NCBI GenBank assembly: GCA_037447655.1
Contig: JBBHKE010001915.1
Coordinates: forward strand, 34,156 to 98,155
Direction: 5' to 3'
From: Zygnema cylindricum
Lineage: Eukaryota; Streptophyta; Zygnematophyceae; Zygnematales; Zygnemataceae
Length of the DNA: 64,000 nucleotides
In this document: positions 33,740 through 49,577 of the stretch, in pieces
How positions within the stretch are numbered: position 1 is the stretch's first letter
Layout of the letters: the number at the start of each line of letters is the position of its first letter
Made by a program: the position numbers and the translations under genes
The notes under the pieces: generated by a model
What the model saw: the letters and a program-made list of their open reading frames with translations, nothing else
What the model was told of the DNA's origin: nothing
Database searches by the model: none

Positions 33740-33935
33740 CTGCAAGAAAGAAAACTATTTTTGTAAGCTAGACTGGCCACCAGTATGAGTGTTCATAAGA
33801 CTCTAATTGTCAAACAAATGATGTACATGAATTTTGGAATCAGCATGCTAACTGGTCTGGGTTATCGATTAGGCCTCTATTTCATGCTCCAAATAAGTAA
33901 AAGAAAATACAGAACAACCGAGTAACGGGCATGGA

Positions 33936-33969
33936 ACTCAACATTTGCATTCTGCCTAAATAATACACC
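33936..33969 (+). pseudogene. Copied tail of thermospermine synthase exon 10
   Basis: The last codons (GHGTQHLHSA and stop) of the gene ending at 25427, copied by the tandem duplication. Only a fragment; it marks the left edge of the right unit. Confidence 0.85.
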
Positions 33970-36810
33970 TGTAATTGGATATGCAAAATTTTGGTTATAT
34001 ATCTTCGTTGTCATTTTCTGGTAGTCCAGGCTAAATGAATTTTAGGGGGGCCGGTTGCTTTTTCTTGTTTAAGTACAACTAGGGAAAAGTACAACTAGGG
34101 AATTGTGATTAAGCCAGCAATAAAGTGAAATATATTCACGCTATTGCAATGTTCTCTGATGATTATTTCTTGCTGCAAGCGATCTTGTGAGTAATTACAG
34201 GGTTGACTGTGTTTATGTCAAGAGAAGAATTCCATTTAATGTTAGTGAACGGTTTTTTGTTTTTTGCGCGTCAGTGATTATTTTGTGATATGATGATAAC
34301 AATAATCAGAATGTTGGTTGAATTTGTAACGTTCCTGCCCCAACGTGTGCATCTTGCTTTCCTGGTTCTTTTGTTTCAATGCGAATATGTTTGAACAATA
34401 TTTGCAACATTGTTGTTGTATTGTACAACAATTTCTGTGTCTGTTGTTTGGGAATTATTCGCCTTTTTGGACCAAAAAGAAAAAGGAGGGTAGATAAGGC
34501 TCTCAAAGTGAAGAAAACAGTGCAGTCATTCAGTTTCAGGCTGTTAGTGTTTTCTGTGCACACGGCCCTTTGAGCAAACTCGTGATGTATTAATGTTTTG
34601 TGACAAGTTGAGCTAGCTTCCATGTGTGTTTCTTATTTACCATGTTTTAATTGTAGCTACAGTGCTTATTTACTGAAATTGTGCAATGGCTAACCATCCG
34701 AGTACACAAAAGGGAAGTCAAAATCAAAATGGAAGTGTTGGAACATAAGTGCAAACCCGAAAAATTATTGGAAACACTTCAAAGGACATGACGAGTGGAG
34801 AAAATAAAAACTGCAACCAAGAAACCAAATAATCAAACAAGCAAATGCTAGGAAAGCTACATCTTCTGCGGGGAAATGTTTGTTTCTCATTTGACGCTGG
34901 AATTACAAGCTTGGGATGAAATGGATACAAAGGTGAATCTCCCTCCCTTTTTCCAACCTCCCCTCTTGCTTTATTGTTTTGCAAGGTCGCCTTTTGTGAT
35001 GGTCCGGATAGAACATTTACAGCGCTGGGCTTTGGGTTTAGTGGTAAAGTTTGAAAGTAGCTATTTGGGTTGATTGCGATATATTTTGGAACATATTCCA
35101 AAGAGTGGCTCCTCCGGCGAATTTAATACAAAATGAGTCAGCTGTGAGAGGCGGAGTTGATTGCCAACATGTTCTGAAACCCCTGCAGGGTCCTTCTACA
35201 GAGGATTTACCAGGGCGGGCAATTTTTTATGGGGTAGGATTTCCTGCGACGGGATTTTGAGCAGGTTTAGATTCATGGCTCGAACTCTGAATGGTCTGTT
35301 TGGTTTGCAATAAGTTAATTCTCGTCCTTTCACTATGATTGTTCTGATAGGACTTCTGCTCATCATCTTGTTTGTTTTTCCTTAAGACATGATTTGACTT
35401 CTCATCTCTTCTATTTTATTTTTCCTCTTTTTCAGACGGTTTTTATAACAGTGTCTAGTGTGGTATATGATTAATGAGCCAATGACACTTTAGGCCACTG
35501 TTTAAGTGTGCCACAATCAGGGATACAACAACGCATGACACATCAGTATCCAGCAGCATTTTTGCAAAAAGGTTACAAACATACAGACACATCAATAATT
35601 CACCAAGAATGTCAATTACCTACCAGGGTTTGGATAGATACAAAGTTAACCTAAGTTTTTGTACAAATCCCTTTTTGCAAGGCCCAATAGGCCCAATGGA
35701 CTTTATCCAATGGTAATGGGCATCATCTATGTTTCAAGCACATAATGTCCTGCACCTTCAAAGCCTAGCCTAGTTTCAGCCTATCACATCTGCGCTTGAT
35801 CTGCTCTTTCTGTTTTCCTCTCGCCAGGGAAACCGTCGTATCCAATCTTGCCATACACACTAATCATAAACTTCCCCACACAATTTTCTAGATGGTTTTG
35901 TGTTTCATTTCTTTTCCACTGAACAAATTTGTGACATTTATAACCCGCATGGTGCAATTACCTTGTGAGAAGAAAAGTTAAAAGAGCATTTACAGCCATA
36001 GTTGACTGCAGCTTGTCAATACCTTAAGCTGTGCATTGCCAGATTTATCCTCATTGTTATGGAATCTTTTCCACTATTACAGCCATCGTTAAAATATTTT
36101 GGGGGTTGGTTTGGTACACCGCCCATCGTTATTAGTGTTAATAACACTAATTCTGTGGCGACTTATTTTGGCCAAAAATAATAAAATAGTGTTAACAACA
36201 TTATTTAAGGAAGTGGACCAAAATCAGCCACGTCACCTTTCACTAAATTAGTATTATTAATTCTAATTTCGCATTTGCACTAATTTTGGGCGGTGTAGCT
36301 TTTGCTGGGATTGGGACATTGTACTTGTTCTCCTTTTCCCCGTCTTTCACTTTTATGTGTGTTCAATTCTTCGCCAGAGCTCATTTTAGTTTGTTTTAGT
36401 GTGTTCAATTTCCCAATTTTGTTTTGAAATACTTTCCTTTTGTTCCCATGTACTCAGATGGTTTACCAGTGCGCTTTCTTAATAAAGATTAGCTATATAT
36501 AAACAGTGATGTCTTAAGCCATCGAGGGTGGAAATTGGTGTTTCAACCACGGCAATTTTCAATTCTGATAGCTCAACGCCTTTGCGCAATTCTTTCTCGT
36601 ATTGCATTAAACCCAAAGAATTGAACAGGATGTGACTCAAGAAGAAAACCAGGGATTATATGGAAAAAAATGGTAGCCTTTGGACTAGCAAAACTACTCG
36701 TAACTACCTTGCATTCTGACTGAAGATACCACTCCAAGCCAAACAAACAGAGGAGGATAAAAAAGCTTTATCTACAAAGAGACGACCGACATTAACTTCC
36801 CCCGCTTTGC
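33970..36810. other. Intergenic part of the right duplication unit
   Basis: Holds the copied thermospermine synthase 3' flank (33970-35445), the empty LINE target site (about 35450) and the SET 3' flank, including the MITE at 36117-36295. No gene. Confidence 0.75.
36117..36295. mobile_element. MITE, TACACCG family (right duplication unit)
   Basis: Copy of the element at 31354-31532, with TA at 36115-36116 and 36296-36297. Confidence 0.7.
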
Positions 36811-41378
<4,568 letters not shown>

Positions 41379-41531
41379 GAAGACAGCGAAGAGAGAAAAG
41401 CACAGAAATGTTGTTTTCGTACATTTTGCTCAGAGCATATCGGTGTTCTGAAGGTACAGTACAGGACAACGTGTATTGGTTTACCGTAGGGTTAATTTCT
41501 TTTGTTTTTTGACTTTTTCGGCCTTTTAAAC

Positions 41532-42288
41532 CATAGTTCAAAAGTAGGCGTCTTTATGGTAGGCCTTTGGTCGGCGCCTTTATGGTAAGTTGTGTTATGG
41601 GCTTTTCATGTGATCTTCTTAGATCACTACTTTGATTAGCGTCCGTCCGATCGTCCGAATTTGACGGTGTAAATAAATATTCTTGGTCCGAATGTTTTAA
41701 TTGGTCCAATTTTTGGTCCGAATGTTGTATTTGGTCCATAGTTGTTCACGGCGATTAGTGCGAACGTACCGTACGTGACGAATTATACGTAACAAACGCA
41801 TTGAGAACCTTTTGAAAAAATCGTAAAAATCGTTAATGAATTTTCGTCCGTACTATTCCGTACATGTAAACAAAAATAAATTTCACATATACCGCAGTTT
41901 GTACCATTTTCGTACATTTTCCGTATCTTTTAGTAATATTCCGTACATTTCTGGTACAATTTCGTACATTTCCGTAAAATTTCTGTTCAATTTACCGGAC
42001 AGAAAGTACTACGAAGTGCAACGTATCTTTTCGTCAAAATCCGTATATTTACCGTACAAAACCGTACAGATATCGTAAATACCGTACAGTTTCCGTGAAT
42101 TAGCCGTTCAGTTTACCGGACAGAAAGTACATCGCGTTTTTTTCCGATTTATTCAAAAGTCACGAAGTATACGTTTTAATCGGAAAAAAGGAAAAAATCG
42201 CGCGATTTGAACAACTATGGTCATATTGTATGTTTTGCATACAATATGCATATTGTATGGGCCTACTTTCACCTACTTTTGAACTATG
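41532..42288. mobile_element. 8-bp-TSD DNA transposon, 757-bp copy
   Basis: Ends CATAGTTCAAAAGTAGG and CCTACTTTTGAACTATG, flanked by a perfect 8-bp duplication TTTTAAAC (41524-41531 and 42289-42296). Inside it lies another inverted-repeat element (41737-42219). It begins about 150 bp upstream of the SET start codon. No coding capacity. Confidence 0.88.
41737..42219. mobile_element. Inverted-repeat element, CATAGTTGTTC ends (nested)
   Basis: Begins CATAGTTGTTCACGGCG and ends ATTTGAACAACTATG, about 480 bp, nested inside the 41532-42288 transposon. It contains many cgtac-type words (ttccgtac, accgtaca) and the segment ccggacagaaagtac. The same element occurs inverted at 44041-44515, and a related piece lies at 50260-50505. 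Confidence 0.7.
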
Positions 42289-42741
42289 TTTTAAACTCAT
42301 TTTCCCCCTTGCACACTTCGTCGGATGACGGGTACGGTATTACGGGTAGCTTCCGATTGGCGCCTCAAAATGAGACTCGGACACGTATGCACTGAAAAAA
42401 GTCGAATTACGTGCCGAAAAATCAATCATCAACGCTCATAGAGATATCCGACACGTAAAGCGCGGCTTCCGAAAACTTTCACAATGCATCCCGCAAAAAA
42501 GTGAAAACACGTTGCTGTGCGTTAGTTTTTTCAGTGCGAAAAAAGATGAACACACTATTTGCGATTGCCTCATCCTATGCCGTACGCATACTTAAACAGT
42601 TAAATGTGTATAATACGGATTTCTGTACAGTACACCATGTATTGTATTAGCGTCAATGTCATTATATCGGTGCCCCTAAATTTTACCTCTCAGATATAAA
42701 ATAGTGTCAATGACACCAATTTGTTTCTTCTTTTGACGCTA

Positions 42742-42952
42742 CACCGTGAATCGCTTAGTGTTAATGTTCTTTTTGCCACTTTAAACATATTTTTCCGTAC
42801 ACACATGCTGGATTTTGGATCTGACGGTTGCGATTGAAAGGTAAGATTCTCAGCCCGACTCAAACTGGAAATCGAACAAGTGTATACAGAGAAAATATGT
42901 TTTAAAATTTACATGGTGAGATAAATATTAAAACTAATAGCGATACACGGTG
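42742..42952. mobile_element. MITE, TACACCG family, short form
   Basis: 211 bp between TA dinucleotides (42740-42741, 42953-42954). Left end CACCGTGAATCGCTTAGTG, right end CACTAATAGCGATACACGGTG when the variable A-run is allowed for. Sister of the element at 1635-1849 in a CUL1 intron. Confidence 0.75.
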
Positions 42953-43551
42953 TAAGGGTGTGTCCCCATGTGCATAAGTACGGGTTTTTTTCTGTCTTTT
43001 TCCTGTAAAACTTAGCGCCGTACTGCCTAAGTTCCGACCGTACGAAAAAATCGCAAATTTGTAGGGTACAATTTGCATCATCCTCGAACTTAGAATATAC
43101 GAAAATTTGTCGTCTTGTGTTTTTCGAACCACTTCGACGACAAAAAACGTCATCTTCAACCTTATCTTTAAAACACATGCGCGTTGTGTTTTAAAACTAG
43201 GGATTTTCTATAAACAAATAGGAACATATATTCGCACGTGCCGTACTTTCCGAAAAAAATCACACGATTTCCAAAGACAAATAAAAGTACAGAATTCGCT
43301 ATGTTTTGTCCGTTTGCTTTCAACGCGACAAAAAAAGTACACAGTTTGTTTGGTTTTGTCCGTTTTGGTCCAGTACGGAATTTTTTTTTGCACGGGTCTC
43401 GAAATTCCGATGCCATTTCACGTCGACCGGACAGGAGACGCGAAGGCAAAGCCCATCATTCTTCGACCGTGAAACTGCACAGGCTGGGAGGCGGTACGTC
43501 GACAATGTCACGGTAAGACATGCGACGTCACAAGCAGTTCAAAAAATAACG

Positions 43552-43734
43552 TGCGACCACAGATTGTAAACGTTGACAACCGTCACAGGTATTGTCGACG
43601 TATACAATCGTCACAAGCGTAAGTTACGATTTCGTCCTTACAGACATAGGGACACTTGAAAAGCGGGTCCGCCGGATCCGCGCTAAAATACAAAGTAAGT
43701 TCGCTAAGTTACAAGTACATGGGGACATACCCTA
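43552..43734. repeat. Dispersed repeat shared with 50575-50739
   Basis: Shares words such as gtcgacgtatacaatcgtc, ccggatccg/ctggatccg and gttcgctaagttacaagtac with 50575-50739, same orientation. Probably another transposon internal segment. Confidence 0.65.
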
Positions 43735-44040
43735 ATTCCTTAAAAAGGCATCCACGTCATTCGGCATTGAAATAGAATCAACAGCGCTAATATAAACCAC
43801 ACGGCGATAATTCCTTGACGCTTACGATAAACGGTGCACTGCACTGTAATGCCCGTAAATAAAGCTTTTTTGCGTTTCACCGTTACCGCTGAGGCGCTCA
43901 TGGTAACTTAAAACAAGCCCCTCCGCAGGATTTGCCTTCAAATTCCAAGTTTCCAACCGTACATGCCTATACCGTTTTCGTACGTTTCGCACTTTATCCC
44001 TTAAGAGTTAAAATGTTAAACTTTTGCTTTTGCGTCTTGT

Positions 44041-44515
44041 TGTTCAAATCGCGCGATTTTTTCCTTTTTTGCGATTGAAACGTATAATTCGTGACTTTTG
44101 AAAAAATCGCAAAAAATCGTGATGTACTTTCTGTCCGGTAAACTGAACGGCTAATTTACGGAAACTGCATGGTATTTTACGACATCTGTACGGTTTTGTA
44201 CGGTAAATATATGGAATTTGACGAAAAGATACGTTGCACTTCGTAGTACTTTCTGTCCGGTAAACTGAACAGATGTTTTACGGTAATATACGGAATTGTA
44301 GCAAAAGTGTACGGATTATTACGAAAAGATACGGAAATGTACGAAAATGGTACAAACTGCGGTATATGTGAAATATATGTTTGTTTACATGTACGGAATA
44401 GTACGGACGAAAATTCATTAACGATTTTTACGATTTTTTCAAAAGGTTCAATGCGTTTGTTACGTATAGTTCGTCGCGATTAAATCGTTCTCACTAAACG
44501 CCGTGAACGACTATG
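44041..44515. mobile_element. Inverted copy of the CATAGTTGTTC element
   Basis: Reverse-complement of 41737-42219 over nearly its full length, starting tgttcaaatcgcgcgatttt and ending gccgtgaacgactatg. Together the two form a 0.48-kb inverted repeat with a 1.8-kb loop. It ends about 200 bp before the UBP start codon. Confidence 0.8.
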
Positions 44516-44713
44516 CTTTTGCGCCTTCACCTAAACCATCTTGAAGAGGAGAGGAATTACGACAGGAAGTTATCTGTGAGCTACGCTACAGCAGCGTCTT
44601 GCACAATTTTTTTTAGTATTTTTTTTTTTTTCAAGCGTGAGTGTCTCCTCCTCTCGTTTTTCCTTGTTTAATTATTTCAGCTGAATTTTATTACGGTTCT
44701 GCTTCTTAGGCTC

Positions 44714-47699
44714 ATGGGCAGCACCGGATCCAAGTTAGAGAAGGCGTTGGGGGAGTCATTTCCCGAAGGGGAGCGTTATTTTGGTCTTGAAAATTTTGGA
44801 AATACCTGTTATTGTAACAGTGTTCTTCAGGTGATCAACTATAGCTTTACTACGCTGGTTGTACGAAACACTGACAAAATTCATGCGAGGATGACGTAGG
44901 TGGAGATCATTTGTTTATCATTAATGATGGTCCTAGCATCTTAAAAATTATTAGGAGGGGAAGAGAGGTGCCGTTTACGGAAGTAGGAACTGTTCTAATA
45001 ATTCTTGACGCATATATCAACTTCTGCAGTTTTTATGCTGTTTTGTTATTGAGTAGGACTGTGATGTCTTTTGTGTTTCTAGGTCAGCAACAGTGTAAAT
45101 TTTTCTTTAAAGCCTCAGTGACTCCTTTGCATTTGGAATCTCTGGTAGAGATCATCGCAATTTTGCAATAGAAGGGATCCAGCTACAGAACAGGAAGAAA
45201 CAATTACAACATTGTCTATTGCCATATGACTTCTGTGACCAACTTGACAAAATTTGCCCAATATGCGCGATTGGCTGTGCAGGCTCTCTATTTTTGTGCC
45301 CCTTTTAGAGAGCACCTGTTGGAATATATTGCTAAAAACAAAATGGTATCTGAGGCTGATGAAAATTTGCTCACAGCGTTGGCGGAACTTTTTGCACAGG
45401 TATTTCATTATTTTAGCTTCTTTTGTCTTTTTGCGTTATGGATTATGATTTTTTGTAAAGCTACTTCAAAAGTCCTGATTTGCTAAGTTTACCCCGCAGC
45501 CAACTTGCGTCATCGGGTTTTTTCTTCTTTTCTCTTCAGATTAACACCCAGAAAAAAAAGACAGGCGTCATAGCACCAAAACGTTTTGTCAACCGTGTAA
45601 AGAAGCAAAAGGACATTTTTCGGAGTTTCATGCACCAGGTGATTACTCCTACTTTCCAAATGAATTGAGTGAAGGCACTCAAGTGTTCAAAAGCATCGTT
45701 CCTTTTTTGGTGAATTTAGTTTTGGTAAATGGTTTTTGTCTTTTCCATGGAGAGGCTTGGAATGCATTGTTCTTGGAGCACAGATATGTAGGCCAATGTG
45801 AAGGGCAGTTCTAATACTTGAGCTGAAGTATGCGGTCTATGAATATTTGGAAGGTGGACTTTGAAGTGTCCGGTTGTTGCAGCCTTTCCATTTTCAATTC
45901 ATCCATTAGATTTCCTTGTGGACGGGAGAAACCCGTGTGGGTGCCCTTCACGGTCTGCACTTTTAAGTGTTGTAAATCTCTATGTCTGATTTAAATCGGC
46001 AGTTGAAGAGGGCAATCTTTTTGCTTCATGTGCTCATCTGGTTTTTTTATCAACTTGACAATGGCTCTCAGTGGCATATGCTTTGCTTGATATTGGAGTG
46101 TGCTAGAATCGATCTTTGGAAATGATTGTCTTTTCTTTGTGACGTCGAGGTGTTGGTGAAAGTCTGCTTAGCATAGTGGAGTTTTCCATTTGCTCCTGAA
46201 ATCTGAGGACGAATTTTATTGGACATGTTCTCACTGGTGAGAAATTCAGAAGTTTGCAGGATGCCCACGAGTTCCTTAATTTTTTGCTAAATGAATTAGC
46301 CGACATCTTGGAGAATGAGGCGAAGCAAGGCAAGACAGAGGCAGGGCGGGTGTTGCCCCCGAGCAAAGATGGAGAAAATGGGAGTGGTCAGCCTGTGATA
46401 GTCACTTGGGTACGAGAGATTTTCCAGGTGAGTTGGTACAACAAGTAGGATGGTTGCTAGGAGAAGGGACGGGAAAAGATGAGGTTTTGTGAGTGATGAT
46501 GCAAGATGTTAGTGGTGAAGTGATGGAATTGTCCATTGTGACTGCTTTGTCTCTATGACAAAAAGTTCAATTGAGGAGCAGTGAAAGAGAATGTAACTAC
46601 CGTCTTCCTGCGAATGGGAATAGCAGCATGTGACTGAGGGGTTTAAAACAATTAAACCGAGGCCATACTTTCACAACATCAAATTGAGTCGGTGGTTATT
46701 ATGGAGTTTGGCCACATCAGGGGCTAGAAATGCAGTTATAACTGTCCTTGCATGACCCTGGGATGGTTGTAACTGCAGGGAATCCTGACCAATGAGACAC
46801 GCTGCTTGTGCTGTGAGACCGTCACAGCACGTGATGAGACATTCCTGGACTTGAGCCTAGACATTGAACAGAACAGTTCTGTTACGAGCTGCCTTCGCAA
46901 TTTCAGTTCCACGGAAACACTAAATGCACAGGACAAGTTTTTCTGCGACAAATGCTGCAGGTGGGAAGCATTTCCTCTTTCATGCCACTGAAGCACCAGT
47001 TATAGGCTGTCTGATAGGAGTGGCCTGCAGGCTTCTTTGGCCCTGTATTGAGTTACATTTGGTTTGACGTAAGTCTGCCTTGCTAAAATTTTCCAGAAGT
47101 TGATCCAGTTTGCAGGAAGCTCAAAAGCGGATGAAGGTAAAATTACCTCCAAGAGTATTGGCGCTTCATTTGAAGCGCTTTAAATACATTGAGCAACTAG
47201 GGAGGTATAAGAAGTTATCTTATCGTGTGGTTTTCCCGTTGGAGCTAAGGCTCTGTAACACTGTTGATGACGCTCCTGGCTCAGAAGCAGAATATTCACT
47301 TTTTGCTGTCGTGGTTCACGTTGGAAGGTGAGTTACATCCTGTGGTACTGCCGAATGCCTGTAACTAACAGACTAAGTTTGCGATTCGTTGTAAGAGACA
47401 TTATGCTTCCATCTTTTAATGTTTCATGGAGGTTAGTTATTGTGGATAAAATCAGATGAACCAGGGAGTTCTCATCGATTGTTGTGTGCCTGTGCAGTGG
47501 ACCGAACCATGGACATTATGTTAGTCTGGTGAAAAGTCACAATCACTGGCTGTTTTTTGATGATGAGACGGTCGAGCCCATTGATGAAGCCATGGTGCAG
47601 ACCTTTTTTGGATCGTCACAAGAGTTCTCTAACAATACAGACCATGGCTATATTTTGTTCTATGAGAGCCAACGAGCGAACGGGACAGAAATGAAGTAG
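44714..47699 (+). CDS. Ubiquitin-specific protease, UBP3/UBP4 type
   Basis: Cysteine protease that removes ubiquitin from proteins; plant relative of animal USP12/USP46 and, in Arabidopsis, of nuclear UBP3/UBP4. Exons: 44714-44830, 45283-45399, 45540-45638, 46260-46427, 46779-46960, 47109-47327, 47498-47699; GT-AG borders and consistent phases give 367 aa, about the family length. The N-terminus [12 protein letters not shown] may be a myristoylation-type Gly-2 start. Cys box: [17 protein letters not shown], with catalytic Cys32. [16 protein letters not shown] follows exon 3. A zinc-binding CxxC pair is visible as CLCC and CDKC. Then [12 protein letters not shown], and a His box [20 protein letters not shown] followed by DDETVEPID. 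Exon 6 uses the acceptor ending at 47108, not a second AG seven bases on, because only this keeps the [13 protein letters not shown] reading. Confidence 0.92.
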
Positions 47700-49429
47700 A
47701 GGGCCTGGTAACTCCCAGCTCAGGAACTAGGGGCACCTCAGGCTGTATTTTGAATTGCACAAGTAAGAAGGTGTTTTTGCTCCCTTTTTTTTATTCTTAT
47801 GGAAATGCCCGTTTTTGGAAAAATCTCGAGTCTAGCTGGTAAGCCATTTTGAAAGTGTAAAGGAATAATTTCATCAACTTGTTCATTTGCCAGCCATTTC
47901 AGAGTAGGTCTCCATGAGAGATAGTACTTCAGAAGGCTACTGGCTCCTCGTGGGGGTTGGTGGGACTTGGTGTAGGTACCATAGTTCTAGGTTTTTGTTA
48001 TTTGCACTGACAGGTTGACAGATTTTGACAATGGACAGAAAAGGTTCTTGTAAACCATGTAAATACCAACCACGGTCATTTCGATGACGATCAATGTCGT
48101 ATAATTGTTGGAACCGTGGGTGATGTTTCTTGACCGTTTCTTGAGAGATATGTATTAGTATGATTCTTGTACTTGCGGGTAATTTTAGAAAAGTTCGTCA
48201 GCATAAAGCCATTGTGGTGGGGCAGTATTGTAAAACTATGGCATGAGAAAGTTTACGATTTTTATGCAAAGTTTCTGCTTACTTAATCAGAAGGCTGCAG
48301 GCAAAGCATGGAGGTTTTGACCCTTTATGTTCATTTGTATAAATCTGTACTGTGTCCATAGGTTCATTCAGACTTCAGTGTAAGTCACTTGCATCTTTTA
48401 ACATCGGATTTATTCATATTTTGTGACATGCATTGCCACTCAGTCCAGAGCAGGTCGGTTGTAAGCCGAAAGTTTTTTAGTGAAAGGCTAATAACGAACT
48501 CTCTAGGGAACGGGACTAAGGGGAACAAAGAGGGGGAGGGGAGAGGGAGAGGGGAGTGTGCAGCGTCGCCTGGAAATGTGATGGGAAGGAAGCGAGGGAT
48601 ATTGGGAAATGAGCGCAAGAAAGGGAGAAGTATTAGTGAGGAAAGTGAGCATCTGGACGTAAATCTACATGTTTCGGTGCTCCACTCTCCTGGAGTTCAA
48701 TTTAAGGTTTGATTGGTGAACAATAAGTAGCCACAAGCGGACAAGTAGCTCTGTGGCACAAAGTGAAGGCCATAATGCGACAAAGAGCCAAAGTCGTTAA
48801 AACCCTAGAATTCATGGAGTTAAACTGCTGCAGAAAAAAATGTATGGTTGTTTTTGATATAGTACGTGTACAGTTCTCGGTGACAAGACGAAGTGTTTCC
48901 AACTGATGATATTTCATTTGAACTAAGCACCAAAATGTGGACATCTGAATTAGCTATTTGGACATCATGAAGACATGGAGAATGTTTGGCATTATTGATG
49001 CCAAGAAGGGAAAAAATGGTGTCAAATTATGAGGCGCGGTGGGTGAATTACCATAAGGAAGACTATGGCATGATACCTTCTAGATAGAGATCTGTAGTAT
49101 AAGTGGTACACACCCTCCCCTTCTCCCTCCAACCGCCTCAGTAATATTTCCCTCCTGTCCACCCTCCCTCCCTGAAACGTTATTCATTTAGTAGTATTTC
49201 CCTCTCTCTCCCTGTTTTTCATTTCGTAATATTTCCTTCCCTCTCGCCCTCCCGTCCCCCCAAATGCCTTTTATACATATAACATGAGATTCGTTTCGTG
49301 TTATATTTCACGGTGTATTTTATTCACTCTCCTTCTCCCCCTCCCACTCGCAATGCTGCTAGTCAAGGGAGATTTCTGATCTCTGGTGCGATTCTCCCTT
49401 CTTCACCCATCCACCCCCTCCAATCGGGG
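47700..49429. other. UBP 3' flank and intergenic DNA
   Basis: No gene recognised. An A/G-rich stretch at 48520-48640 yields a chance open frame. From 49105 to 49420 the + strand is C/T-rich with repeats of TCCCTCC and gtaatatttcc. Confidence 0.5.
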
Positions 49430-49577
49430 AAAAAAGTGTGGAATTCAGTGCGGAATCCAATGCTCTGCACAAGATGCGTGTCCTCACCCTATGAATCATG
49501 TTTTAGTGCGAAATCTGCGTGCGGAATTTAACTGTGGAGTTCAATGCTCTGCATAAGAGTGTCGTCAGCCTATGAAC

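Larger units (their letters stand above)
41379..44713. other. Divergent intergenic region of SET and UBP genes, transposon-filled
   Basis: A 3.3-kb spacer between two start codons. Almost all of it can be assigned to DNA-transposon families listed separately, leaving only about 150 bp upstream of the SET ATG and 200 bp upstream of the UBP ATG as likely native promoter. Confidence 0.7.

Noticed and set aside
47110-47331. UBP exon 6 starting at 47116 after ttgcag
   Set aside because: That acceptor breaks the phase with exon 5; the AG at 47107-47108 restores the conserved SLQEAQKRM.
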